Virus record (IMG/VR): IMGVR_UViG_3300025701_000075 | Span: 1-20,177 of that record | DNA from: a virus | DNA: 20,177 nucleotides | Direction: 5' to 3' (one strand) | Shown here: positions 1 to 10,600 of the stretch, piece after piece | Position numbering within the stretch: the first letter of the stretch is position 1 | Layout of the letters: every line of letters starts with the position of its first letter | Position numbers and translations under genes: made by a program | Notes under the pieces: generated by a model | Told to the model about the DNA's origin: nothing | What the model saw: the letters and a program-made list of their open reading frames with translations, nothing else | Database searches by the model: none

Positions 1-3000
1 CTGCAACTGCATCACTAGGTGTATATGTTGATTCTTCTGTATAAAATCCAACAAAATCTAGTTCTTCAATAAACAATTCACCAGTAACATCAAATACACC
101 GTTTACATTTTTAAGATAAACGACTGCACTGTCTCGACGAGTACTTACATATGCAACCTCTGCACTACCAGTATCTGTTGTTACATTAGATCCAACAACT
201 GGTAAAGTTACAAATGTTTCAACAAATAACACATGATCAATTTTTTCAACAATATTATGTTCTTGAGATATAAAATCTTTAGTAATTAACGGAATATTTC
301 CGTCGAATGGAATAAAATTATCAAGTGTAGGATACGCATAGCTACGCTGATTCCAAAATAGATTTAATGTATCACCAGCTTTAGTACCAATGTACATATC
401 TTTAGGAGCACGTACTAGTAAGTGACTTGTTGTATTATTTTCTAACCCCGGATCACCAGCTACTAAAAGATTTAATGTTGTACTATCACTGTCTGCTTGA
501 GCAGCGATATTTATATATGTATCAAATGTACTAAAAGGCTGATTGCCAATTTCTGGAAGTATTTCTCTATTTGCCTTCCATAGACTTTCTCTATAACGAA
601 CAATATCATTTTTAATGTAAGTGGCATTTGGCTGGAAATTAAAAGTTTCTTGTCCAGTATCTGCATCAGTCTTATATGCTAGTTTAGTTTTTACACTACT
701 TGCATTTGGTATGCCTACAACAAGGTATTCGCCATCAGGTGATACTGAAATACTTTTACCAAATTTAATATTATTGATATCAAATAGATCGCTATCTTCA
801 AAAATAAATTCTTGATCTAAAATTAAATTATTTTGTTCTTTAGTTCTTCTATAGTAAGAAACTTTACCATTTTCATCATCTGGTGCTGAAACAAAAACAT
901 TATTGTTATCTTGTGTTATAGCGACACTATCACTAAATTTTTGATCCGTACTATCATATTCTGAAGTATTAAAAATAGCCTGAGAATTTAAATATACAGG
1001 ATTATTTTCTAAAACAGCCCAATCTTTATTATAAGTGTCAATCCATAATTTTTGATTGTTGTATATATTTTGTTTTGTTACAGAGTTAATATCTGTAACA
1101 CTTTCAGCACGTATAGTTCTTAATGTAGATATTATATAACTTTCATTATCTTCAACTTCAAGATCAGTTATTTCGTTATTTAAAGGAACTCTAATTCTAA
1201 CAGTATTAAGATTAATACTATCAATTTCATACAATCCGTTAATATTATACAGTTGTGCTTCACGAACTCCGATATAATCCCCTACAGCAAAGTTTTCAAT
1301 TGCCCACTTATCTAAGGTTAGTTCAACTAACCTTAGTCCGTTTACAGCAACTTCAGTGATAAGGCTGTTTATACCAATAACATTAACTTTTGATCTTATT
1401 AACTGTTTTACAGTCCAAGATTTATTATCAGTCTCTGTTACCCATATAGTGTTTCCAAGACTGATTTGATTTGTGTCAACTAATGCAAGATCTAATTGAT
1501 TACTAACAATAAAATCAACATCACTTTCATTAACGTATCCCGAAGTTCTGATATACTCATTAGTTAAAGTTTTAGTTGGAAACGGAGCATGGTTATAATC
1601 TGCAGGTTTGTCAAATACTTCATTTGGAAGTATTCTGTAAATTTTATCAAAGTTAGTTGCAGGCAATGTGTTTACAAGTTCAACTGCTTGAGGCGATTCT
1701 TGCATTCTATCTTGTTGCAGGTTGTATTCAACCTGTTGCACATCGTCGACAGCACCATATCGCCCGACTTGAATTGCCCACTCTTCGTAGAACTCTAAAT
1801 TATCGGTAGTATTGCCTAGTGCATCAAACAATTTGGTAAACACATTCATAGTGCCTTTGTCTGCAATAGCACCACGGTAGAACTTAAACTGACTTACGTC
1901 ATCATTAATAATATTAGCAAGATACTGGCGTTTTTGATAACCTATTAAATGCTGTGCCATCTTTTGCTGTTCAACATCAAAACTGTCACTATCTAAATCA
2001 TAAAAATCAGTAAACTGCGTAACTCTGTAATCAAAGTTAGTCATTAACTGCGACTCAGGCTTTTCGCTAAGTCTATACCAAAAATTATCATTGAATGTTT
2101 GAGATCCTACAACATTTGATGTAGCTACATAATAATATTGTTTGTATTTTACAATATCACCAATATGGTAATCCTTCCAAGCAGCCCAATCAGTAAATGA
2201 TGCATCGTCGTATACAAATCCAGGAATATTTAAGCCGCCGTTCCAGCCGTCTGACCTATATCCGTTAACACGAATTCTTTCTTGTCTATAGCCAGTTGCA
2301 GGATTATATATAGTATCATTAAAATCAGTTGTATTATCTATCAATACAACATGTTCTTTTTGAACTAATGGCAATGCAACGTGATATAAACCCTCTTCAG
2401 TCCCTACTGTTTCGATACCAAAGCTATTTTGATCTCTTAGCAAACTATTAAATTCTGAATCTAAAAATAATCCATCTGCTTTAAAAATATTATATCCGTA
2501 AAAGTCGTCTTTGATATTATCAACTACATAATAATCTCTGTTGAATTCAATTAAGTTTGCAGCAGGCGATAACGCAATTAATGAATTTTGTGCCCACCCT
2601 TGTGTTGTCCAGAATAAAAACTGTTTTGCAGAAGTATTCCAATTTTCAACTTCGTTAGTACCTTCAATAACGTTTTCAAAACTAAATCCAATTTTTGATT
2701 GTCGTACACTATATCCTAATATAAAGTCAACAACTTCTTGTGCAGTATCAAAACGACTTCCGTATTGCAAACGTTTAACTGAAGTAGTGTCAAAGTTTTT
2801 CTTAAACTCTGCTGTTCTGCCGCCAGTAAGAGGCAATGCAGGAAGTTTAACAATATTGTCTGTGTCAAATGTTCTACTACTAGTAAACGAATCAATAACT
2901 CTGTAATAAGCATTGTTATGTAAAATTACTTCTCCACTTAGATAAGAAGTATTTGAATCCCACTGCACTACTTTTTCACTTATTCCGCCAACCGTTACTA

Positions 3001-6000
3001 TACTTAATGAAGACCCTTGGATTGGTCGATAGTATTCAAAATACGGTTTTTCTAAATTATATCCTCTAACAATGTATCCTAATTCTGAACGCTCTACAAC
3101 TATGCCACTATATATTGCTAATTCACTAGGACTACTTGTGTTTGAGAAAACTTGATAATTTTCTTGGGGGACAAAGATTCCGTCTTGTGTTAATGTCTGC
3201 GTAGGCGATCTACTATCAAGTATTAGATTAAACTTTTCTTTACTTGTAAATCCTGAGATTTTAATACCAATCTGGTTAGTAAGAGATCTTAAATCTGTAA
3301 CATATCCGTTATATACTGATAAAATATCACTTGCAACTAGATTATAAATGTAATTTACTAATCCTGCTGTATTAGTCCTAGTGTTTGATTTAACAGTATT
3401 TGGCAACTCTAGGTCTTTAAGAACTATAGGTTTATTAGTAGTTGTATCAACCCACTGATTTGCCAAGTTTTTATTAATTCTTGAAATATCAAAACCTAAG
3501 CCCATAGTTTTTGCAGGTTGGTTTAATAGCATTGTAGTTAGAATTGCAAAGGGATATTCAGAACTTCTACGCCATGCATTTTCAACAGGTGTATAATCAC
3601 CAAATTTGAAGTTGTTAGTTGCACTTCTTATGTTAAATTCTTTAGCATATCTGCTATCTAGAGGTGATAATAATTTGCCTGTGCTATCTACTGGAATAAA
3701 ATTAGTTAAACCAGGACGAGCATATTTAAGATCAATTCTTGTATTATCAGGATCTGCAATTCGACCTGCTTCAAGATCTCTCCAAAGTACTAGGTTGTCA
3801 CCAGTATACGGTGCTGGGCCATATATAGTGTTCCACCAAGACGGTTTAGTAGTCAATCCAAGCATTTCCCAAGGATGACTATGTGGGCGATCAGTATCAA
3901 ATGCTCTTACATACACACTTCTCCAAAATCCCGGATTTGCATTTCCGTCCGGCGACTTAGTTTCGCTATAGTTAAATGTCCAGTTATTAGTTCTGTCATA
4001 AAATGTATTGTCAGTGTAATTTGTATTATTTAAATTTTCTAACAACCATCTTTGGAATTGAGATAGTAATGTATTATCAATTTCTTCTTTTGTAAAATTA
4101 CTAGATCTAAATTCGCCGCCGATGAATTCGTTTACATCTAATCTGTCAGTTGAATATTCTGCTTTAATATTGTTAAATATTCTTTTTTCAAATTCTAATA
4201 ACAGTTCATCTCTAAAATCTTTATATGCTTTTATATAGCTGCCGTCGTGGCCTCTAATGAATGCAACGCCGATTGGATACTCGTCAATTTCAATATTGTC
4301 GTTTCCAGCTAACGTAGCGCCATCAGTAGGAACATAAAACAATTTATTCATACCTACAAAAGTATAAGATTTTGAAGCTGTGCCTGAGCCAGCTGCACTC
4401 TTCGAAGTATATACCGGATAAAACCAACCTCTGTTGCCTGTTGCTTCATCTTCGCCATATATTTTAAATGGTCCAGATATTTCAGGTTCAGAGGCTTGTA
4501 TAGTATCGTCGATAGTTAATTCAGGATAGTATTTCGGATACAATCCTAATTTACTCGGAGTTGGTGCAATAAAACTTCCGTCAGTATTGTTATACTCATG
4601 TATTTCAATTGTATCATTTTCAACTTGTCCGGCGTTGATTGAAACATAACCAGTTATATCAAAATTATAATCTTTGTTATATGTTAATTGTTTATTGTTT
4701 AAATAAACAAGAATACTTTTTGAACTTAAATCAGTTAAATTAAAATTATCAGTGATAGGATAATCACGAGTCCTTGCATCATAAACATTATATTCAATTT
4801 TATTAAATGCGCCTGTTGCAATCATATCTGAGAAATAAAACGGTTGTGATTGTAACTTATCACTATTGATTGTTTTTAATACAAGATCAACGTGCTGTTT
4901 AGTCGGGCCATCGTATCCTAATGTAGCAGCAGTATCTAAAAATATTTTCTTATATCTTGTATATTCCGTATTTGAATATTTTAATGCTTTTACAATATTA
5001 TAATTTTTATTTGTTACATGATATAACGGTAAATTAATAGGTCCACTATGCTTTACAAAGCGTTTTCCGTATTTGTCTAAATCTCCTAAATCTCTAAGAT
5101 TACTTTGTCCTAAATATTTTCCAGTATATCCTGGAATATCTTCCAACATACTATCAACATGGTCAATTACTTCACCAAGAGTAAACTGGCTAACATCATC
5201 ATTTAACGGATTGCGTTCTAAGTTGTACGGAAATTCATAATAGCCGTTAGAATTCTTTATAGTTTTAGAATTAGTTTTAATTTTAATAACATCATTTATT
5301 TTTAAAGGTGTATTAAAAATAATTACTGCATCGTTATTACTTGTGTCGATTGTATAATCAGTATTAATTAATTTTAGGTTATTATTAACAAATACAACTA
5401 CTTTTAGATCTACAACACTACTAGACTTATCATATACATCAATTACAAAATTATTAGTTTGAATATCTGTTGCAGAGTATTCTTTTATAACATATTGTTT
5501 ACTAATTGTAGGAGTACTACTAAACCCATTTACATATGAAAAGTTAGTAAGTGACGTGTATTTTTTTAAGTATCCGCTATCAATTTTTTGTGTGAATAAT
5601 TCTGTTTCTGTTTGATATGTAAATGTATCATTTAGTAAATTAAAATCAAATACAATATCGCCAGAATTTTCAATAGATTTATAACTTAATGCAAATCCTA
5701 ATTCAGCATCAACTGTACCTTCACCTTCGGCATAAGAAAATAACTTAGTTCCTTTAAATGTTGTTGAGCCATAATATGTTTCGTCACTGAAACTATTGCC
5801 ATTTACATCGCAAACTGCAAACATGGGCGGTTGATTGCGTGTTGTTTTTTCTTGCGCTTCTAGCCATTGATTTCTGTGGTAGTGATAACTTTTGCCTGCA
5901 TTTTTTACACCCTGTGTAACTAATACAGTTTCAAGATCAATTGGATTAGTATCATCAGTTTCTACTAAACTAATTTGTCTGTTATTTCCAATCTCGACAA

Positions 6001-7660
6001 ATTTTACTTGATAAATTTTACTATTTACTAGTGAATCTGTATCTGCTGTAAATAAGATACGCATATTGTCAGCTAAGTTAACGCCATCAATATTATATCC
6101 TAATTGTCCTTCGATGTCACTAAACACGTCAGTAGTAAATGTATCAATTAGGTCAACGTCTTGTTTAGCAATTGCACCAAAATTATCTAATTTTAACCCA
6201 GCTTCAAATTCAATAATAGGACGTTTGGCACGATTAGATTCATCAACATTTACTGGCAAGTTGTTAAATTCAAAACTTTTTATAATAGCATCTTTGTGAT
6301 GCCATCTATTATAACGACTCCAGGCATTTCTGTCTAAAGATGCTCTATTAATTACAATATAATCAGTTTCTGTTGCATAAGCACTTGCGTCACTAAATGG
6401 TAATGTATCAAAATTGTCACTATCAAAAGCAATACGCTTAGTGTCACTGTATGCTGCTGGGATAATTAAATCTTGATCTTTAATTAATTTAATTTTATCC
6501 CCTACACCTTCAACATACCAATCGTTAGTTTCATATTCAACAGGTAGTACATCTCCTTGGAATTTAATTTTCATTCCATTAGATAGTTCGACTCCATTTG
6601 CACTTAAATAAGTTTTCTTTCCTAATATTTCTTCAGCAACATTAAGGAATGCATTTTCTTCGATATCGTAAATTCTAAATTGACCACTTGTATCTACTGC
6701 ATTTTTACTAATGTAGAATAATCTATCAGGTGCATTAAATGGAATAGTAAATTCAATTGTACCTTTTTCAATGTATGCAACTGCTACTTCTTCGCCTTCT
6801 TCACCTAACTTACGAATACCATCTGGGTATAGTGTACTAACATTATCGTCTGCTGCAAATATTACACTGCCTCCGCTTGGCAAAATAATAAACTCACCTT
6901 GATCATATTCGTTACCATATAGAACAGCGTCAAATAATCCATCGCCTCTTAAACCTTCTGTTCCTGCTGTTAGAATAGCTGTGCCAGGAGTAAATGTTCT
7001 GCTGATAGCAATAGCCATTGGATGTCCAGGAGTGTCGATTTCAAAACGGTAAGTTTGTCCTCGATAAAGTTTTAGATTAGGATTGCGTGTTAAGCCATCA
7101 TTAAATACATATGCAACATTATCGCCTTGATCTTCAGTTGTAACAGTATATGTACTAACAACTTCTCTACTTTGTCCTCTTACAGGAATACTAATAGGAC
7201 CGTTTGGCATCCAGTAGTATTCACGGAAGTTTACAAATTTATCCCAATCAATGTTTGAGTTCCATGCATATGTTTCTTGCGAATTTAAACGACTATGATC
7301 TGCTGTGTTTGCACCAAAAACACCTAGCTGTCCGATATAATCATTATAATCTTTATAAAAAGTTACATTATCGTAGTTGTCTTTAATAACAGCAGCAGGT
7401 TCTAATTGATAATTAGTTCTATCTGTTGTTACATCTCCTACATAATTGTCTGTAGTTTTATACGCTTTAGCAGTTGTTCTGCCATAATAGCCATTAATTT
7501 TTTCTGCAACACCTGGCTGTATAAGTTGGTCAAGAGTACCTTGTAAAAACTTTTTGTTTGCTTGTGTTCTAAAAAACTTAGGTAAAAAATCACTCGCAGT
7601 AATTTTATTGTTTTGACCTGGAACAGGCAGTGCGCTTTCGTTTTGATCATTCTTAGCCAT
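1..7660 (-). CDS. Giant phage structural (baseplate/tail-associated) protein, 3' end outside window
   Basis: This frame starts at ATG 7660 and stays open to the left edge: at least 2553 codons. I read long stretches codon by codon and found no stop. The start overlaps the gp6 stop by one base (TAATG). GGAGG at 7673-7677, inside the last gp6 codons, is the likely ribosome site, so translation is probably coupled to gp6. The N-terminus (about residues 20-70, with FLPKFFRTQANKKFLQ and LDQLIQPG) resembles very large 'structural proteins' that follow gp6 in marine T4-like phages. About residues 190-214 carry LYRGQTYRFEIDTPGHP, a cupredoxin-like strand motif. Near the visible end, about residues 2239-2320, two FG-GAP/integrin-type blade motifs appear (FSDSVAITQ...VFVSAP and FGKSISVSPDGEYLVVGIP), suggesting a beta-propeller. 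Its position after gp6 matches gp7 in T4, but it is far longer than T4 gp7 (about 1030 residues), so equivalence is only positional. A wedge, tail-fibre attachment or host-contact role is inference. Confidence 0.9.
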   Translation of the reverse strand, partial: MAKNDQNESALPVPGQNNKITASDFLPKFFRTQANKKFLQGTLDQLIQPGVAEKINGYYGRTTAKAYKTTDNYVGDVTTDRTNYQLEPAAVIKDNYDNVTFYKDYNDYIGQLGVFGANTADHSRLNSQETYAWNSNIDWDKFVNFREYYWMPNGPISIPVRGQSREVVSTYTVTTEDQGDNVAYVFNDGLTRNPNLKLYRGQTYRFEIDTPGHPMAIAISRTFTPGTAILTAGTEGLRGDGLFDAVLYGNEYDQGEFIILPSGGSVIFAADDNVSTLYPDGIRKLGEEGEEVAVAYIEKGTIEFTIPFNAPDRLFYISKNAVDTSGQFRIYDIEENAFLNVAEEILGKKTYLSANGVELSNGMKIKFQGDVLPVEYETNDWYVEGVGDKIKLIKDQDLIIPAAYSDTKRIAFDSDNFDTLPFSDASAYATETDYIVINRASLDRNAWSRYNRWHHKDAIIKSFEFNNLPVNVDESNRAKRPIIEFEAGLKLDNFGAIAKQDVDLIDTFTTDVFSDIEGQLGYNIDGVNLADNMRILFTADTDSLVNSKIYQVKFVEIGNNRQISLVETDDTNPIDLETVLVTQGVKNAGKSYHYHRNQWLEAQEKTTRNQPPMFAVCDVNGNSFSDETYYGSTTFKGTKLFSYAEGEGTVDAELGFALSYKSIENSGDIVFDFNLLNDTFTYQTETELFTQKIDSGYLKKYTSLTNFSYVNGFSSTPTISKQYVIKEYSATDIQTNNFVIDVYDKSSSVVDLKVVVFVNNNLKLINTDYTIDTSNNDAVIIFNTPLKINDVIKIKTNSKTIKNSNGYYEFPYNLERNPLNDDVSQFTLGEVIDHVDSMLEDIPGYTGKYLGQSNLRDLGDLDKYGKRFVKHSGPINLPLYHVTNKNYNIVKALKYSNTEYTRYKKIFLDTAATLGYDGPTKQHVDLVLKTINSDKLQSQPFYFSDMIATGAFNKIEYNVYDARTRDYPITDNFNLTDLSSKSILVYLNNKQLTYNKDYNFDITGYVSINAGQVENDTIEIHEYNNTDGSFIAPTPSKLGLYPKYYPELTIDDTIQASEPEISGPFKIYGEDEATGNRGWFYPVYTSKSAAGSGTASKSYTFVGMNKLFYVPTDGATLAGNDNIEIDEYPIGVAFIRGHDGSYIKAYKDFRDELLLEFEKRIFNNIKAEYSTDRLDVNEFIGGEFRSSNFTKEEIDNTLLSQFQRWLLENLNNTNYTDNTFYDRTNNWTFNYSETKSPDGNANPGFWRSVYVRAFDTDRPHSHPWEMLGLTTKPSWWNTIYGPAPYTGDNLVLWRDLEAGRIADPDNTRIDLKYARPGLTNFIPVDSTGKLLSPLDSRYAKEFNIRSATNNFKFGDYTPVENAWRRSSEYPFAILTTMLLNQPAKTMGLGFDISRINKNLANQWVDTTTNKPIVLKDLELPNTVKSNTRTNTAGLVNYIYNLVASDILSVYNGYVTDLRSLTNQIGIKISGFTSKEKFNLILDSRSPTQTLTQDGIFVPQENYQVFSNTSSPSELAIYSGIVVERSELGYIVRGYNLEKPYFEYYRPIQGSSLSIVTVGGISEKVVQWDSNTSYLSGEVILHNNAYYRVIDSFTSSRTFDTDNIVKLPALPLTGGRTAEFKKNFDTTSVKRLQYGSRFDTAQEVVDFILGYSVRQSKIGFSFENVIEGTNEVENWNTSAKQFLFWTTQGWAQNSLIALSPAANLIEFNRDYYVVDNIKDDFYGYNIFKADGLFLDSEFNSLLRDQNSFGIETVGTEEGLYHVALPLVQKEHVVLIDNTTDFNDTIYNPATGYRQERIRVNGYRSDGWNGGLNIPGFVYDDASFTDWAAWKDYHIGDIVKYKQYYYVATSNVVGSQTFNDNFWYRLSEKPESQLMTNFDYRVTQFTDFYDLDSDSFDVEQQKMAQHLIGYQKRQYLANIINDDVSQFKFYRGAIADKGTMNVFTKLFDALGNTTDNLEFYEEWAIQVGRYGAVDDVQQVEYNLQQDRMQESPQAVELVNTLPATNFDKIYRILPNEVFDKPADYNHAPFPTKTLTNEYIRTSGYVNESDVDFIVSNQLDLALVDTNQISLGNTIWVTETDNKSWTVKQLIRSKVNVIGINSLITEVAVNGLRLVELTLDKWAIENFAVGDYIGVREAQLYNINGLYEIDSINLNTVRIRVPLNNEITDLEVEDNESYIISTLRTIRAESVTDINSVTKQNIYNNQKLWIDTYNKDWAVLENNPVYLNSQAIFNTSEYDSTDQKFSDSVAITQDNNNVFVSAPDDENGKVSYYRRTKEQNNLILDQEFIFEDSDLFDINNIKFGKSISVSPDGEYLVVGIPNASSVKTKLAYKTDADTGQETFNFQPNATYIKNDIVRYRESLWKANREILPEIGNQPFSTFDTYINIAAQADSDSTTLNLLVAGDPGLENNTTSHLLVRAPKDMYIGTKAGDTLNLFWNQRSYAYPTLDNFIPFDGNIPLITKDFISQEHNIVEKIDHVLFVETFVTLPVVGSNVTTDTGSAEVAYVSTRRDSAVVYLKNVNGVFDVTGELFIEELDFVGFYTEESTYTPSDAVA

Positions 7661-10600
7661 TAGTAACTATAACCTCCGCCGGTATTTGAACTGCTTGATG
7701 AGCTCGATGTATTAGATGTTGATGCACTACTTGTTATTCCCGATGTTATTGCAGTTGATACACTATTGATTACTGTACCACTTGCTTGTAGGTTAGTTGC
7801 TGTTAACTGATCAATTGTTTCAATGTCAGTTACTTTAGCAGCACTTGCAAAGATTTCGTCTGGTTCACTTTTTATCTCAAATAGGCTGCCAAAACTTTGT
7901 GTAGTTTGGCGCGGCACTATTAGTATACTTACCAGTTTTGGAGATAGCTCATTTATAATATAGGCACTAAGTTCTTGGAAGTAAAAAGTTTCTCCAAAGT
8001 CCCAGTTCTCAATATCAAAAAACTTGCTGATAGCTTCGATAATTTCTGATTTTAATTCATTGTCATTAATAACTATATTAGAATTTTTAACAATCTTAAA
8101 CTTAACTTGTAAATCAGGTGCAGCTTTGTCGCCAAATAATATTTTGTATTTTACTGGATGATAAATTATCTCATCACTAATTGATTTAATTTTATTAATT
8201 TCACTACCATAACTTCTAAACAACTCGTCATTACTAGGCGGTTTAGGTTTTGTTGTGATAGCTCCTGTAATATATTGTTTAACTTGTGTGTCATATGTTT
8301 TAGACAATATATATGTGTCAATAATATTACTTGCACTTGGATCAATTCTATATCCACTGTCTGCAACATGAATATAATGGAATTTTAAATCAGCACGACC
8401 AATATAAGCTTTATAATCTGTATTAATCGTAGTATTGTTTAGCGCCTTGTTTAGTTTTCTAAAAATACCTTCGTCGATTAAGTAAAAAATTTGTCCTTCT
8501 ACTCTTGAACTATATGGTGCAATTACTGATTCATTCTGTACTACAATTATTTCAGCATTTGTGTTTGCAAAATATTTAAAATCTTCTACGCCGTCTGTAG
8601 TTGTATACTTCTTTTGAAATATAAGTTTAGCAGCAGATGAAATACTTACATCTTCTTCTCCTACAATTTGCTCAAAGATGTCGGGGTCGTCAACTATACC
8701 GTCGTCGTCAAGGTCAATAAATTGTACTTGTATTTTACGACTATCTAAATATCCTTCTACATCTCTGTATGCATCTGTAATAGTCCAACTGTAATCTCTA
8801 GTAAACGGAATTAACTCGCCAGGCTTTCTGTTGATATTTAAAATATCAATCTTATCTCTTACAATTTGTCCTGTTGACGGATCATAAATTTTATCAGCTG
8901 CATCAAAGAAGAATCTAATTTCATCTGCACTTTCCATTACATATCTTAGATTGCGATATGTAATTGTATATTTTTCGCCATCTGTTTTAAAATACAACAT
9001 CCAGCTTGCATCAAGATTTTCACCTGTGATGTCGCCAGCTTTACCTGGAGCAAAATCATTAAGAGTATTAATGTTTTCTGCTAGTATAAGTTTCCATTGT
9101 CTATCATATTGATCGTAACGCAGGGCAAAATCTTTGTATTCAAATGCTTGATCAATTAGCTCTACTTTTACATCATTAATTAATGTTTTAGAAAAGTTTG
9201 GAACAATTTGCTGTAGTAATGCGCCGGTCGGAATAACATCATTTAACCTAATAGGAGCAATTCCGTCTTCGTCAATTACTGATCCGTTGCCTGCAACAGA
9301 AACAACTTTAGACCACTTATATGTTGTTTTACCTAAATGATCTCCAATATTACTGTCGTCCATTAATGTACCGTCTGGCATAAAATGTTTGCCTTCAGGT
9401 GCAACAAATTTTAACATAGTACCAGCTTCTAGCAGACGTAAACTATTTGCAGTAAATGAACCTACAGTATATGCGTTCTCGTCAATATCTTGTAATAACC
9501 CCAATGTTTGGTTTGTACTAGTACTAGATTGCAACCACGATGCGTTAAGATCACTAACAATAATTTTTGGATATTTTGCAAAATAAAAGTTTTGAGTATT
9601 TGTACTACCTAAAATACCTTCAATTGTATTATATATAACACCTTCGATATCTGTTTGAGTAGCAAATGTAAATGTTTGTTTTTCAGTAAACTCTTCTTTA
9701 TAGATTACACCATCGTCAGCAAATAAACTAGTGTTTGAATATTTTCCACTAGCATCTTTTAAATCAAAAAAGCGACTTATACCACTTGAAATTCTATTTG
9801 AACTTTTAGTTTTAATAATGTCTTGGCTGATTGCAAGAGGACCAATATTATAATCTTCGCCTGTGATTAGTCGATTCTGTGTATAATATGTTGCAGGCGC
9901 ATTTTGTTTAATTTCTGCATTTGTTTCTGACGCAGTGCCGTTGCTAACAGTATAATTTAATTTAAGTCCGATAGTCAATGTATGGGCTGCACCAGTTCTA
10001 GACTGATAAGGAATTTCAATACTTACAGTACTAATAGCACTAGGTGTAATTACACTTCTTCTATTGCTGCTAGTTCTATAATAAGTTCTAAAATTACCTG
10101 CTGGTAAATTGCCGAAGACGCCATCACTAAAGTTTAAATTAATTCTATCTCCAACACGAGTAGTTACAGCAAATACATCTCTAGTCTGATTAAACAAACT
10201 ATTATAGATAACATTATTACCTTCGACAGCATCAATACGTGTCCACTCATTGTTTTCAAAGCCAGCACTGTTTAATGAAAATAGCCAAACATCGCTATCA
10301 TTAATGTTTTCAGAATCAATTTGCACTGCTTGATTCGGAGTTGGATTTGATACATTAAAATTACCTGTTTCTAGTTTACCTTGGCGGAAGTGCATAAAGA
10401 AGCCTGTGTTAGAACTGCCGGCGCCTTGTCCATCGTCACGGAATAAAAATGCTGGACTATTGCCAGGAAGTGGCGCTTCTTCTAAAATACTTTCATCTAA
10501 AATATCTGTACTTACAATCTCAAAACGTGTGCCAACGCCTTCAATACGCTTAGTAAACGGATAAATTGCTTGTCCTGTATTTGTTGCATTTAGTCGATAT

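Noticed and set aside
508-515. Exact TATAAATA (T4 late promoter box) on the minus strand.
   Set aside because: It lies deep inside the giant coding frame with no gene start after it; such AT-rich octamers are expected by chance here.
2541-2906. Plus-strand 121-codon open frame.
   Set aside because: It is antisense to the giant gene, which reads cleanly through this region.
7438-7650. Minus-strand 70-codon frame beginning MIKTKAH.
   Set aside because: It is out of frame with the giant gene, which covers the same bases with a recognisable N-terminus.
8750-8756. CTAAATA on the plus strand inside gp6 (another near 18817).
   Set aside because: Wrong orientation within coding sequence, with no plus-strand gene downstream.
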